Source: Carboxylicivirga longa
GTDB taxonomy: Bacteria > Bacteroidota > Bacteroidia > Bacteroidales > Marinilabiliaceae
DNA: 64,000 bases
Reading direction: 5' to 3'
Assembly (NCBI RefSeq): GCF_050589825.1
Contig: NZ_JBNGOZ010000003.1
Coordinates: forward strand, 62,001 to 126,000
In this document: piece after piece, positions 37,011 to 47,018 of the stretch
Layout of the letters: the number at the start of each line of letters is the position of its first letter
Numbering within the stretch: position 1 is the stretch's first letter
Notes under the pieces: model-generated
The model's input: the letters and a program-made list of their open reading frames with translations, nothing else
Database searches by the model: none
What the model was told of the DNA's origin: nothing
Translations under genes and position numbers: made by a program

Positions 37011-38927
37011 ATGAAAAAATTCCCTTTGTTAATTGCTGTTACCATGGCAGTATTGCTGGTTGCAGGCTGCACATTACCTTCAAAACAAGAAAAACAAGCT
37101 CCCCGTATTGCGCTCGAGGACTTTTTTAAGAACCCTGAGAAAGCTGGTTTTCAGATCTCTCCTGATGGGAAACACTTTTCCTACAGGGCACCCTATGAGA
37201 AAAGGATGAACATTTATGTTAAGGCGATTGGTGCTGATAGTGCTACTCAAATTACCTTTGAAACTGACCGTGATATTGCCGGATATTTCTGGGCTAACGA
37301 AAATCGTATTCTATATCTGAAAGACGATGGCGGCAATGAAAATTATAAGCTTTATGGTGTAAACATAGATGGAACAGAGGCGGTTTGTTTTACCGATTTT
37401 GAAAATGTACGTACCGGCATTATTGATGATTTGCGTGATATTCCTGAGGAAGTAATTATTAGCATGAATAAACGTAACCCGCAGGCCTTTGATCCTTACC
37501 GCCTGAATATCATAAGCGGTGAAATGGAGATGCTATACGAAAATCCGGGCAATATTACCGGGTGGATCACTGATCATAATGGAAAACTCAGGGCTGCCCT
37601 GGCTATTACCGATATGGTGAATCAGAGCTTGCTGTATCGTGAGAAAGAGTCTGATGAATTTAAAAACATATTAACCACTTCGTTTAAAGAATCACTTACC
37701 CCGTTCTTTTTTACTTTTGATAATAAAATGCTTTATGCCGCCTCGAATATTGGTCGTGACAAGGCAGAAATCGTAATTTTCGATCCTGTCACTGCTGAAG
37801 AGAAAGAAGTGCTTTTCGGGCATCCCGATGTGGATGTAAGTAGTTTAAGTTATTCGCGCAAGCGCAAAGTGCTTACAACCGCAAATTATACCACGGATAT
37901 GCGCGAGCGCCACTTCTTTGATGAGAAATCGAAGGAATTGTATGAAAGGGTAGAGAAGGAACTTCCCGGTTACGAAGTGTTTTTTGTTAGCACCAACAAA
38001 AACGAAGATAAATTTCTGGTGCGCACCTATAGCGATCGTTCTTTAGGGGCTTATTATTTTTTGGATACTCAAACCGACAAATTAACCCACCTTACTGATA
38101 TCAGTCCCTGGTTAAATGAAGATCAAATGGCTAAGATGAAGCCGATCAAATACACTTCGCGTGATGGTATGACCATACATGGCTATCTTACTTTACCGCT
38201 GGGAGTGGAAGCAAAAAACCTACCGCTGGTGGTTAACCCGCATGGTGGACCATGGGCGCGCGATCAATGGGGCTTTAATCCGGAAGTACAGTTTTTGGCT
38301 AACCGCGGATATGCTGTGTTGCAGATGAATTTCAGGGGATCAACCGGTTATGGCCGTGCTTTTTGGGAGTCGTCTTTCAAACAATGGGGACGTAGCATGC
38401 AAAACGATATTACCGATGGTGTCAATTGGATGATCGACCAGGGTATTGCAGACAAAGATCGCATAGCTATTTATGGCGGTAGTTACGGGGGATATGCAAC
38501 CCTTGCCGGGCTGGCTTTTACGCCTGATTTATATAAGTGCGGGGTTGATTATGTTGGGGTTAGTAATCTGTTTACCTTTATGAATACGATTCCCCCATAT
38601 TGGGAGCCTTATAAACAGATGCTGTACGAAATGGTGGGGCATCCGGTAAAGGATAGTTTGATGCTTGCCGAAGCCTCGCCGGTTTTTCATGCGGATAAAA
38701 TAACAGCTGCCTTGTTTGTTGCCCAGGGAGCCAACGATCCGCGTGTAAAGAAAGACGAATCGGATCAGATGGTAGCTGCCATGAAAGAACGCGGTGTGGA
38801 GGTCAAATACATGGTGAAAGACAATGAGGGGCATGGTTTCCGAAATGAAGAAAACCGTTTTGATTTTTACAATGCAATGGAGAAATTCCTGGCCAAACAA
38901 CTGGATAATCAAGCTGAGGAAGAATAA
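37011..38927 (+). CDS. S9 family (prolyl oligopeptidase / DPP-like) lipoprotein peptidase
   Basis: 638 residues with a lipobox LLVAGC (Cys at 20), a beta-propeller domain (about 40-370) and an alpha/beta hydrolase domain with catalytic S491 (GGSYGGY), D576 (ANDPRV) and H608 (EGHGF). It cleaves peptides, likely at the outer face of the inner membrane or in the periplasm. All triad residues are present. Confidence 0.92.
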   Translation: MKKFPLLIAVTMAVLLVAGCTLPSKQEKQAPRIALEDFFKNPEKAGFQISPDGKHFSYRAPYEKRMNIYVKAIGADSATQITFETDRDIAGYFWANENRILYLKDDGGNENYKLYGVNIDGTEAVCFTDFENVRTGIIDDLRDIPEEVIISMNKRNPQAFDPYRLNIISGEMEMLYENPGNITGWITDHNGKLRAALAITDMVNQSLLYREKESDEFKNILTTSFKESLTPFFFTFDNKMLYAASNIGRDKAEIVIFDPVTAEEKEVLFGHPDVDVSSLSYSRKRKVLTTANYTTDMRERHFFDEKSKELYERVEKELPGYEVFFVSTNKNEDKFLVRTYSDRSLGAYYFLDTQTDKLTHLTDISPWLNEDQMAKMKPIKYTSRDGMTIHGYLTLPLGVEAKNLPLVVNPHGGPWARDQWGFNPEVQFLANRGYAVLQMNFRGSTGYGRAFWESSFKQWGRSMQNDITDGVNWMIDQGIADKDRIAIYGGSYGGYATLAGLAFTPDLYKCGVDYVGVSNLFTFMNTIPPYWEPYKQMLYEMVGHPVKDSLMLAEASPVFHADKITAALFVAQGANDPRVKKDESDQMVAAMKERGVEVKYMVKDNEGHGFRNEENRFDFYNAMEKFLAKQLDNQAEEE

Positions 38928-38935
38928 ACATTTAA

Positions 38936-38978
38936 TGATCGGATCTTTATCTGCGGACTTTAGATAAAGATCCGATCA
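38936..38978. terminator. Bidirectional terminator, perfect 17-base stem
   Basis: TGATCGGATCTTTATCT (38936-38952) pairs with AGATAAAGATCCGATCA (38962-38978), 9-base loop. It separates convergent genes (peptidase + and folate ligase -). Confidence 0.8.
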
Positions 38979-39001
38979 ATGAATGCATTCTTATATATCT
39001 T

Positions 39002-39541
39002 TTAGCCGCTTATAATCTGATCCATCGCTATGTCGTGGGGCTCAACAGGCAGCTGCTCGACCATCTGAAAATCAAAGGCCAGGCCTATCTTCAGGGCCGA
39101 GGGCAGACGCTTTAGAATCCGGTCGTAATAGCCGGCACCGCGTCCCATGCGGTTGTTATGCGCATCAAAGGCCACACCGGGTACCACCACTATCTCAATA
39201 ATTGATTCGTCGATTAGTGCCGGGCCATTGGGTTCCGGTATGCCGTATTTAGCACCGGCCACCAGTTTATCTTCGCCCAGGTACTGTACTATTTTTAAAT
39301 CCTGTCCGTCAATCACCGGCAGATAGATGGCTTTCTTTTTATACCACCTATTTATAAAGGCTTGTGTGGGTACTTCGTCGGCCATGGCCCAGTAGAGTAA
39401 AAGGGTCTTGGCAGTCTCAAAAAAGGGGCTGTCTTCCAGTTGCCTGAAGATGGCTTCCGTCTGTTTTAAACGATCGGTTTCACTAAGCTGTCGCTTGAGG
39501 GTGCTTATCTGTCGGCGCAGGGCTTTCTTTTGTTCTATCAT
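39002..39541 (-). CDS. 5-formyltetrahydrofolate cyclo-ligase
   Basis: 179 residues; MGRGAGYYDRIL (near 130) and the N-terminal KKALRRQI pattern are typical. It converts 5-formyl-THF and ATP to 5,10-methenyl-THF. Encoded 35 bases after the GldB-like gene in the same operon. Confidence 0.92.
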   Translation of the reverse strand: MIEQKKALRRQISTLKRQLSETDRLKQTEAIFRQLEDSPFFETAKTLLLYWAMADEVPTQAFINRWYKKKAIYLPVIDGQDLKIVQYLGEDKLVAGAKYGIPEPNGPALIDESIIEIVVVPGVAFDAHNNRMGRGAGYYDRILKRLPSALKIGLAFDFQMVEQLPVEPHDIAMDQIISG

Positions 39542-39576
39542 AGTTGGATTTTTTAATGTTGGGTGCAGGTCCGCAC

Positions 39577-40581
39577 TTATGGTCGATAGCGTGCCTCTAA
39601 CAGTATTGCATGTGCATCGCGCTGCTCAATTAAATCGGAGAGTGTCAGTTCAGGATGCTCATGAAGATAAGCTTCAATGATTTTATAGGCTATAAATACA
39701 GCGGCTCTACCCGGTGATTCCTGTCCCAGGTGATAGGTAAAAGGGCTGTCGCCCACATATTTCTGAATAAGCATGCGTTCGGTATTATACAGGTGCTTTT
39801 GCTCAACCATGCTGGCCCAAATGGCGGCCTCATTTTTCCTGCACCAACGCAGTTCATCAGGGCTGTAATCAAACAGTAGGGTATCGTTAATAGTGGGTAT
39901 CATCTGCTTGATGAAATACAATACTTTTGCCTGTGAAAGCATATTACTGATCAGGTCCTCATTTTTCATGGCAAAAGAGAAGTTGCCCAGTGCCATGGCC
40001 TTCATCACATCAGGTACCATTTTTTCAGGACTCATCTTTCGGCGCAGGTATTTGGGGACGGCCAGCCACTCATAAAAAATACAGTCGGCACCCAGGTATT
40101 TCTCCACACTTACCGACAGCCAGCTTGAATCCATGGCGATGGATTGGTTGAAGTAGGAAGTATGCAGGTAAACGGTGGGTATAGTTGCCTCGGGGAAGTA
40201 GTATTTATAGTGACGAAAAGCCTCTTCCAAATCGTCTTGCAAAGTGGCTGTGTTGCCATACTGTGCCTTACAGGCTGCGTACACCTCCCGATTTTCTTCG
40301 TAATTCAAAAAATGTTTCAGGCGCTCGGGGTATTGTGGGTGATTGGGGCTTCCAATGTTTATAATTTGCTGACTATAAGCATCCAGGTAGCTGCCGTATT
40401 GAGCTGACAGGGAGTCGATGTCGCTTGCCAAATGGGTTTCATCTATCTCAAACAGATCGATGAAAAAAGCTTGTGGCTGAACCCTTAGCTCAACATGATT
40501 TACATCGGGGCTCGAGGTACCAAATTTACAGCCCGTGAGTGTTATACCCATCAGACCAATAAAAAGAATAAATTTCTTCAT
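39577..40581 (-). CDS. GldB-family lipoprotein
   Basis: 334 residues from the ATG at 40581 (MKKFILFIG); the open frame upstream adds 27 unlikely residues. Lipobox LTGC (Cys near 18). Sequence features FFIDLFEID near 45 and an extended region up to RYRP at the end match GldB proteins of Bacteroidota. In gliding Flavobacteriia GldB is required for motility/T9SS; the function here is not shown. It is followed by the folate ligase gene. Confidence 0.7.
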   Translation of the reverse strand: MKKFILFIGLMGITLTGCKFGTSSPDVNHVELRVQPQAFFIDLFEIDETHLASDIDSLSAQYGSYLDAYSQQIINIGSPNHPQYPERLKHFLNYEENREVYAACKAQYGNTATLQDDLEEAFRHYKYYFPEATIPTVYLHTSYFNQSIAMDSSWLSVSVEKYLGADCIFYEWLAVPKYLRRKMSPEKMVPDVMKAMALGNFSFAMKNEDLISNMLSQAKVLYFIKQMIPTINDTLLFDYSPDELRWCRKNEAAIWASMVEQKHLYNTERMLIQKYVGDSPFTYHLGQESPGRAAVFIAYKIIEAYLHEHPELTLSDLIEQRDAHAILLEARYRP

Positions 40582-40670
40582 CTTAAAGTTCAATTTTGCT
40601 GTAAAAATACGAAAGCTGCTAAAATAATCAGTTCGGGCAAAAAAAAGGTGGATGAAAACCATGATTTAGC

Positions 40671-40678
40671 TATGTTTG
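40671..40678 (+). promoter_or_regulatory. Candidate -7 box (TATGTTTG)
   Basis: Exact TAnnTTTG match 31 bases before the outer-membrane protein start at 40709. Confidence 0.4.
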
Positions 40679-40708
40679 TAATGTTTTTTAACCTAAATGC
40701 ATATTTCG

Positions 40709-41332
40709 ATGAGACACATTGCCTCACTCATTACATTTTTAATTTTATTTAGTAACGCCCTCAATGCACAGGACGGTAAGCGCACGCGCCTGTCTTTTGT
40801 GCTCAGCCCCCAAATATCGTGGTTAAACTCCGATGAAGCCACTGTTGATGGCAATGGAAATTTATTTGGCTATAATTTCGGACTGGTGATGGATCGTTTC
40901 TTCGCACCTAACTATGCTTTCACTACCGGTTTAACCGTGAATACTACGGGAGGTAAGCTCGAATACACAGCCAGTGAAGTAGTGCCGGCAACCCATAATA
41001 CTACCTACCGTCTTAAATATCTCGAGGTACCCCTGGCCCTCAAGCTACTCACCAACGAGTTTCATCGTTCGCGATACTACGGACAGTTTGGCCTCTCTAC
41101 CCAATATAATATTAAAACCAACGATGGTGACGGTAACAGCATTAATAGCGAGGTGAAATTTTTTGATATGGGCTACCAGATAGGAGGTGGCATGGAGTAT
41201 TCGCTGGGCGGTTCTACCTACATGATGTTAGGCCTTATTTACAATGGCGGTTTCATGGATGTGACCGATCATAAGGTAGACGACAAAGCTACGCTGAATC
41301 GATTAATCATACAGTTTGGCATTATTTTTTAG
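40709..41332 (+). CDS. Outer-membrane beta-barrel protein (PorT-like)
   Basis: 207 residues from ATG at 40709 (an upstream ATG at 40697 is also in frame). Signal peptide ending NALNAQ (about residue 18), followed by alternating hydrophobic beta-strands (LSFVLSPQISWL, YAFTTGLTVNTTGGKLEY, YYGQFGLSTQY) and an aromatic C-terminus (IIQFGIIF). The family is the generic outer-membrane beta-barrel proteins; function unknown. Confidence 0.8.
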   Translation: MRHIASLITFLILFSNALNAQDGKRTRLSFVLSPQISWLNSDEATVDGNGNLFGYNFGLVMDRFFAPNYAFTTGLTVNTTGGKLEYTASEVVPATHNTTYRLKYLEVPLALKLLTNEFHRSRYYGQFGLSTQYNIKTNDGDGNSINSEVKFFDMGYQIGGGMEYSLGGSTYMMLGLIYNGGFMDVTDHKVDDKATLNRLIIQFGIIF

Positions 41333-41368
41333 CATAAACAACATTAGGAAGTAACAATATACGAACCC

Positions 41369-43018
41369 ATGAAGATTGTAGTAGCGCAGTTGAACTATCA
41401 CATTGGCAATTTCAAAGCCAATACCGGTAAAATAATTGAAAGTATTACCGCCGCCAAGGGTCAGGGAGCTGATTTAGTGGTTTTTTCCGAGTTGGCCGTG
41501 TGCGGCTATCCGCCCTATGATTTATTGGAGCGTCAAAATTTTGTAAAAAGCTGTCGCGATGCCATTGAGCAGATTGCACAGGCTTGTGTGGGGGTTGCTG
41601 CCATTGTAGGTGGTCCAGAGCTTAATCCGGCACCACAAGGTAAAAATCTGTTCAATGCAGCATATGTGCTGGAGGAGGGCAGCGTAAAACAGATTATTCG
41701 CAAAACGCTGTTGCCCAATTATGATGTGTTTGATGAGTACCGTTATTTTCAACCTAACGATAGCTTTGCACTGGTGCAGTTGAAAGGGAAAAAGATTGCC
41801 CTGACCATTTGTGAAGATATATGGGATGATCAGCCCGTGGCCAACACTTTTGCCCGCGATAAGCTCTATACGCTATCGCCCATGGATAAGCTGATGCAAC
41901 AGCAACCCGATATGGCCATTAATATAGCCGCATCACCTTTTTCGCACGCACAAGTGGATATCCGCCGTGATATTGTGTGCCACAAGGCGAAGGAGTATAA
42001 TATTCCATTTGTCTATGTCAACCAGGTAGGGGCTAATACCGATCTTATCTTTGATGGTAACAGCATGGTGGTGAATCGACGAGGTGATATCGTACAGCAG
42101 GCTGCAGCCTTTGATGAGGCGCAGCTGTGTATCGATATGAACAGTGTTGATCAGGCACCCGTTGTGATGCCGGAAAGTAAACCTGCGGTTGCCTTGATTT
42201 ATGATGCGCTGGTGTGTGGTGTACGCGACTATTTCGGAAAGATGGGCTTTCGCCAGGCTACCCTGGGACTGTCGGGCGGTATCGATTCGGCGGTTACCGT
42301 GGCCATTGCCACTGAGGCGCTGGGTAAGGAGAATGTACGTGTACTGTTGTTGCCCTCGCAGTATTCATCAGATCACTCCATTAAGGATGCAGTTGATCTG
42401 GCCGAGAACCTTGGCATACAATACAATATTGTACCCATAAAAGAGATTTTTAACAGTTGTAATTTCCTGATGAGCCCGGTTTTTAACGGGAAAGAAGCAG
42501 ATGTGACCGAGGAAAATATACAGGCGCGCATACGAGGTACGCTGCTAATGGCGCTATCCAATAAGTTTGGCCATATTTTGCTCAATACTTCCAATAAAAG
42601 TGAGGCGGCGGTGGGCTATGGCACCCTTTATGGCGATATGAACGGCGGTTTATCGGTATTGGGCGATGTTTATAAGACCGATGTTTTTAAGTTGGCACGT
42701 TACATCAATCGTAGCCACGAAATCATACCTGAAAACACCATTGTGAAACCACCATCAGCCGAGCTGCGACCCGATCAGAAAGACTCTGATTCGCTGCCCG
42801 ATTATGAGGTACTCGATGCTATTTTATTGCGCTATATCGAGAAAAATCAGTCGCCTGAAGATATTATTGAAGAAGGTTATGATGCGGATATAGTACATCG
42901 CACCGTTCGTTTGGTCAATATGAATGAGTATAAACGTTATCAGACAGCGCCCACTTTGCGTGTTTCGGCTAAGGCCTTTGGAAGCGGTCGTCGCCTGCCG
43001 TTGGTAGCTAAATATTAA
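41369..43018 (+). CDS. nadE: Glutamine-dependent NAD+ synthetase
   Basis: 549 residues: N-terminal nitrilase-type glutaminase domain (VFSELAVCGYPPYD, RKTLLPNYDVFDE, LTICEDIWDD, the Glu-Lys-Cys triad) and C-terminal synthetase domain with the PP-loop LGLSGGIDSAVT (near 300). It amidates deamido-NAD to NAD using glutamine. Full length. Confidence 0.96.
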   Translation: MKIVVAQLNYHIGNFKANTGKIIESITAAKGQGADLVVFSELAVCGYPPYDLLERQNFVKSCRDAIEQIAQACVGVAAIVGGPELNPAPQGKNLFNAAYVLEEGSVKQIIRKTLLPNYDVFDEYRYFQPNDSFALVQLKGKKIALTICEDIWDDQPVANTFARDKLYTLSPMDKLMQQQPDMAINIAASPFSHAQVDIRRDIVCHKAKEYNIPFVYVNQVGANTDLIFDGNSMVVNRRGDIVQQAAAFDEAQLCIDMNSVDQAPVVMPESKPAVALIYDALVCGVRDYFGKMGFRQATLGLSGGIDSAVTVAIATEALGKENVRVLLLPSQYSSDHSIKDAVDLAENLGIQYNIVPIKEIFNSCNFLMSPVFNGKEADVTEENIQARIRGTLLMALSNKFGHILLNTSNKSEAAVGYGTLYGDMNGGLSVLGDVYKTDVFKLARYINRSHEIIPENTIVKPPSAELRPDQKDSDSLPDYEVLDAILLRYIEKNQSPEDIIEEGYDADIVHRTVRLVNMNEYKRYQTAPTLRVSAKAFGSGRRLPLVAKY

Positions 43019-43112
43019 GTTTAACTGCACTTGTTTGCCCTTAAAGGCATGCAAAGTCAGCTTTTTTTTTAAATTTGCATGTTATATAACATAGTTTTAT
43101 AACACCCTTGAG

Positions 43113-43820
43113 ATGCCTGCAAAAAACAATACTACCCTTGAAGCGCCCACAATAAAGGATATTTCAAAGTTATATGATATCCTGAGCGATGATGAGAAAG
43201 CATACTTGTTGAATAACCATACCACGGCTTATTACAAGAAGAATGACATTATTTATCAGGAAGGCGAGAAGCCAACTGGCCTCTTGTGTCTCGGTAAAGG
43301 GAAGGTAAAGATATTTAAGGAGGGTGTAAGCCGTCGCGATCAAATTATACGCATGGCTACGGCGCCTGATTTTATTGGTTACCGTGCTTTATTTGCCGAA
43401 GAAATGCACATTGCCAGCTCTGAAGTGATCGAGCCCAGCACCATTTTCCATGTTCCTAAAAAGGTGATATATAATCTAATGAAGACCAATCCGGCACTGT
43501 CCATGGCTTTTATCAAGTCTTTTGCCAGCGAGTTGGGATTTGCCCGTTACCGCACGGTTACCCTCACACAGAAACATATACGTGGCCGTTTGGCCGAAAG
43601 CTTATGCGTGCTGAAGGATATCTATGGTTTTGAGGAGGACGAACAGACGCTTGCGGTTTATTTATCGCGCGAAGATCTGGCGAATTTCTCAAACATGACA
43701 ACATCTAACGCTATTAGAACGCTGAGTGCTTTTGTTAACGAAAAGGTATTGGCAGTCAATGGCCGGGTGATTAAAATACTGGATGCAGAAACCCTGCAGC
43801 GAATTTCCCGCCTCGGATAA
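43113..43820 (+). CDS. Crp/Fnr-family transcriptional regulator
   Basis: 235 residues: N-terminal beta-roll (KKNDIIYQEGEKPTGLLCLGKGKVKIFKEG), C-terminal helix-turn-helix with LSREDLANFSNMTTSNAIRTLSAF. Cys residues are scattered and no Fnr-type cluster motif is seen. A second Crp/Fnr member in the window, distinct from the HcpR-like one. Regulon unknown. Confidence 0.85.
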   Translation: MPAKNNTTLEAPTIKDISKLYDILSDDEKAYLLNNHTTAYYKKNDIIYQEGEKPTGLLCLGKGKVKIFKEGVSRRDQIIRMATAPDFIGYRALFAEEMHIASSEVIEPSTIFHVPKKVIYNLMKTNPALSMAFIKSFASELGFARYRTVTLTQKHIRGRLAESLCVLKDIYGFEEDEQTLAVYLSREDLANFSNMTTSNAIRTLSAFVNEKVLAVNGRVIKILDAETLQRISRLG

Positions 43821-44033
43821 AAGCCAGTCTTTGCCAGTCATCAGGCAGGGCAGAGACAGGCTTCACCTGATGGGAGTTTAATTGTCTGAGCTTGGCTTTG
43901 CCATGGTAAGAATGAGAGTCTGTAAATATTAACATATGCATTTTTAAACCTGAAGGCTTTTATTATTTCTCTTTCTGCCAATGAGTACTGTTGTATCTTA
44001 AAATTTTGCTTACCTACCTTTTCAGTAAAACAA

Positions 44034-44057
44034 AAGCCCCACCAATTGGTGAGGCTT
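44034..44057 (-). terminator. Terminator after the ferredoxin gene
   Basis: Hairpin AAGCC-C-CACC, loop AATT, GGTG-A-GGCTT; on the minus strand it is followed by TTTTGTTTT. Confidence 0.75.
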
Positions 44058-44082
44058 AGTTATTTGTTCGCTGCTGCATTGC

Positions 44083-44250
44083 TTATGCAGGGTGAATTGC
44101 CTCAGTAGGGCATACATCAGCACAAGTACCACAATCTGTACAAGCATCAGCATCAATTTTATAAATATCTCCTTCTGAGATAGCATCTACCGGACATTCA
44201 TCAACACAAGTACCGCAGGCGATGCAGTCATCATTAATTACGTAAGCCAT
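44083..44250 (-). CDS. Small 2x[4Fe-4S] ferredoxin
   Basis: 55 residues (starts MAYVINDDCIACGTC). Two CXXCXXC...CP motifs: CIACGTCVDECP and CTDCGTCADVCP. It is a low-potential bacterial ferredoxin, an electron carrier in anaerobic metabolism. Start ATG at 44250; monocistronic, with terminator hairpin. Confidence 0.95.
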   Translation of the reverse strand: MAYVINDDCIACGTCVDECPVDAISEGDIYKIDADACTDCGTCADVCPTEAIHPA

Positions 44251-44412
44251 TTTTTTTTCTTTATTGGTTATTATTACTCAAGCAAAATTATTGGCTTTTT
44301 TAATTAAAAAAAAGATTTCCTTTCTAAAGTGTTTTATTTTGAAAGGTTATAAATAAGGTTTAAAGGTCTTTTATTATTCAAGCAACTGTGTTATAGTTAT
44401 TTTTACGAGCGT

Positions 44413-45612
44413 TTAGACCGTTTCTAATTTATCTTCATTCATAAACTCATAAGCCATGTAGGCAAGTAGTCCCGCGGCTGTCTCCAGTGAATCTTCATTT
44501 AAGTTAAACTGGGGGGTATGCAGACTGCCTGTTTCGCCTTGATTTTGCGCTACCCCAAAGCGGTAGAAAGTGCAGGGATATTTCAGCGTGTAATAGCCGA
44601 AATCCTCAGCTGTCATGCGGATGTCCATTATTTCAGTGGCCTCCATACCCAGATAGGCCTGCGAGTAGGCAATGGCTTTTTGGGTAATGGCAGTGTTGTT
44701 GTGTACTACCGGATAACCATCTTTAATATCAATTTCGCATTGGGCACCCATGGCTTGTGCTGTACCCTTGGCTATATCATGTATTTTTTCCTTGATGATG
44801 GCGCGCCACTTCTCATCCATAGTACGCAAAGTACCGGCAAGTTCTACCTGTTCGGGTATTATATTGGTGGCACCATCGGCCTTAATCTTTCCAAAGGATA
44901 ATACGGTGGGTATTTGTGCCGGTACAATGCGGCTAACAACTTGCTGCAGCGCCACAACAATATGGGAAGCTACCAGCACGGTGTCAGTGAGGGCATGGGG
45001 CATAGCCGCATGGCCACCCTTGCCCTTTACCGTTATATATACTTCGTCGCCCGAGGCCATATACATGCCACTTTTAAAGCCGGCATGTCCTGTATCCATG
45101 GTGGGTAGAACGTGTTGTCCCAAAATTACTTCGGGCTCATGTTCTGCAAAGCATCCCTCTTCCATCATTAGTTTAGCACCACCGGGAAATACCTCCTCAG
45201 CAGGTTGAAACAATAGCAGGATGGTGCCCTCCCAGTGCTCACGAAGATCTTTTAATACCATGGCAGCACCCAGCAAGGCAGCGGTATGTGCATCGTGCCC
45301 ACAGGCGTGCATAATGCCTTCGTTGCGCGAGCTAAAGCTCAGCTCGTTACTCTCCTGAATGGGCAAGGCATCCATATCGGCACGAAGAGCAATGGTGCGC
45401 TTTTCGGGGTTCTTGCCGCGCAGGTATCCTACAATGCCTGTTTTAACAAAACCTGCCTTAAACGGGATTTCCATTTTTGCCAGCTCATCCTGTATAAATG
45501 CCGAAGTGTGGTGCTCCTCAAAAGATAACTCGGGGTGGGCATGCAAATGCCGGCGTATGTCAATGATCCGTTTTAAATATTGATTAGTAAGCTGTTTAAT
45601 TTTCGTTTGCAT
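44413..45612 (-). CDS. M20 family amidohydrolase (N-acyl-amino-acid amidohydrolase-like)
   Basis: 399 residues. LRADMDALPIQE and MHACGHDAHTAALLGAA (metal-binding cysteine and histidines) and QPAEEVFPGGA identify the M20D amidohydrolases that cleave N-acyl (hippurate-like) amino acids. Dimerisation domain around 190-300. Cytoplasmic; natural substrate not resolved. A -7 box TATCTTTG on the minus strand at 45652-45659 lies 40 bases before the start. Confidence 0.9.
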   Translation of the reverse strand: MQTKIKQLTNQYLKRIIDIRRHLHAHPELSFEEHHTSAFIQDELAKMEIPFKAGFVKTGIVGYLRGKNPEKRTIALRADMDALPIQESNELSFSSRNEGIMHACGHDAHTAALLGAAMVLKDLREHWEGTILLLFQPAEEVFPGGAKLMMEEGCFAEHEPEVILGQHVLPTMDTGHAGFKSGMYMASGDEVYITVKGKGGHAAMPHALTDTVLVASHIVVALQQVVSRIVPAQIPTVLSFGKIKADGATNIIPEQVELAGTLRTMDEKWRAIIKEKIHDIAKGTAQAMGAQCEIDIKDGYPVVHNNTAITQKAIAYSQAYLGMEATEIMDIRMTAEDFGYYTLKYPCTFYRFGVAQNQGETGSLHTPQFNLNEDSLETAAGLLAYMAYEFMNEDKLETV

Positions 45613-45651
45613 GATTCACCCTCTATTTGTTAATATCTTAAACTTTCGTTA

Positions 45652-45659
45652 CAAAGATA
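45652..45659 (-). promoter_or_regulatory. Candidate -7 box (TATCTTTG, minus strand)
   Basis: Exact TAnnTTTG match 40 bases before the M20 amidohydrolase start. Confidence 0.4.
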
Positions 45660-45739
45660 ACAAACCTTTTTAATCTATGCCGAAGTATTAAATGCGTGTT
45701 AAATTCGCTCAATTACCTTTTATCCTAAGTAAATATTTA

Positions 45740-45747
45740 TAGTTTTG
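45740..45747 (+). promoter_or_regulatory. Candidate -7 box (TAGTTTTG)
   Basis: Exact TAnnTTTG match about 108 bases before the DUF1573 gene; leader has no recognisable element. Confidence 0.35.
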
Positions 45748-45855
45748 TGTGGCTCAACTACAACGCAGCAAGGCCTGACGAAGCATAGCAGACCTGTGGT
45801 AGCGAGAAGTGTGAGTCGTTTTGAACAGTAACTTAATATTAAACTCAATAATAAG

Positions 45856-46941
45856 ATGAAGCAGTTAGTCCTATTTTCCTTATTGGCAATTAGCGGTTTT
45901 TTTGTGGCCAAAGCCCAGCATGCGAAACCCAATTTGGCATTCGATAAAGTAATACACAACTTTGGCGAGGTGAAAGAAGATGGGGGAACCACAAGCTATG
46001 AGTTTACCTTTAAAAACACAGGGGGACAACCTCTGGTACTGCACAATGTAAAGGCCTCGTGTGGTTGTACTACGCCCCAATGGACACGTACTCCCATACC
46101 TCCCGGAGGCACCGGTTTTGTTAAAGCTATATTCGACCCGCGTAATCGTCCGGGTAATTTTAATAAGACCATTACGGTGATGTCTAATGCGCAAAACGCC
46201 ACGGTGATTCTTCGCATCAATGGTAAAGTGTTGCCACGCGAACAGACCATGGAGGATATTTATCCGCGTAACATGGATGCAATACGCCTGGAGACCTCGC
46301 ACCTGGCGTTTACCAAAATGGCGCCAAATCAGGTAAAAGAGGAACATATTAAAATTATTAGCACTAGTGAACAGCCCGTGAAGCTGGGCTTTGTGAATGT
46401 ACCGAAACACATTACCATTAAAAGTGTACCTGAGGTGCTGCAGCCCGGTAAAGCCGGTATGATAACGGCCACCTATGATGCCAAAGCCAAGAATGACTGG
46501 GGATTTGTAACTGATAATATCTTTATCATATTTAATGATGAGCGAAGTTACAGTAACCGATTAACCGTAAGCGCTTCTATTCAGGAAGATTTTTCTACAT
46601 GGGATGCTCAGAAACTGGCCAACGCTCCCGTGGCTGCTATTGCCGAGAAAAACTGGAATTTTGGGGAGATAAAACAGGGCGATGTAGTGAAGCACGAGTT
46701 TGAGGTGAAAAATACCGGTAAAAGTGAGTTGATTATCCGTAAGGTAAAAGCCAGCTGTGGCTGTACAGCCATTAAGCCGGCTAAAACCATATTGGCTCCC
46801 GGTGAGACGACTCTGATCGCTGCTGAATTTAATTCACGAGGAAAAAGCGGTCGTCAGACCAAAACGGTACGCATCGTGTCCAATGATCCTAAGCATACTA
46901 CCATCACCTTGATGATTACCGGTAATGTAACCATCAACTAA
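45856..46941 (+). CDS. DUF1573 repeat protein, exported
   Basis: 361 residues with signal peptide (ends VAKAQ, about residue 21). Two DUF1573 units, each with HNFGEVKEDG / NWNFGEIKQGD and the KASCGCT motif (KASCGCTTPQW near 70, KASCGCTAIKP near 300), joined by a middle region. An extracellular or periplasmic beta-sandwich protein of unknown function; common in Bacteroidota. Followed by meaB after a 77-base gap. Confidence 0.88.
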   Translation: MKQLVLFSLLAISGFFVAKAQHAKPNLAFDKVIHNFGEVKEDGGTTSYEFTFKNTGGQPLVLHNVKASCGCTTPQWTRTPIPPGGTGFVKAIFDPRNRPGNFNKTITVMSNAQNATVILRINGKVLPREQTMEDIYPRNMDAIRLETSHLAFTKMAPNQVKEEHIKIISTSEQPVKLGFVNVPKHITIKSVPEVLQPGKAGMITATYDAKAKNDWGFVTDNIFIIFNDERSYSNRLTVSASIQEDFSTWDAQKLANAPVAAIAEKNWNFGEIKQGDVVKHEFEVKNTGKSELIIRKVKASCGCTAIKPAKTILAPGETTLIAAEFNSRGKSGRQTKTVRIVSNDPKHTTITLMITGNVTIN

Positions 46942-47018
46942 AACCGATTAAGCGATTTATGAAACTGGAGGGTGAGCAAAAGCTTCGCTCTCCATTTCTG
47001 TATAAAATATAATAAGCT

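Noticed and set aside
45880..46410. 176-residue antisense open frame over the DUF1573 gene
   Set aside because: It mirrors a clear coding gene and has no recognisable domain or start context.
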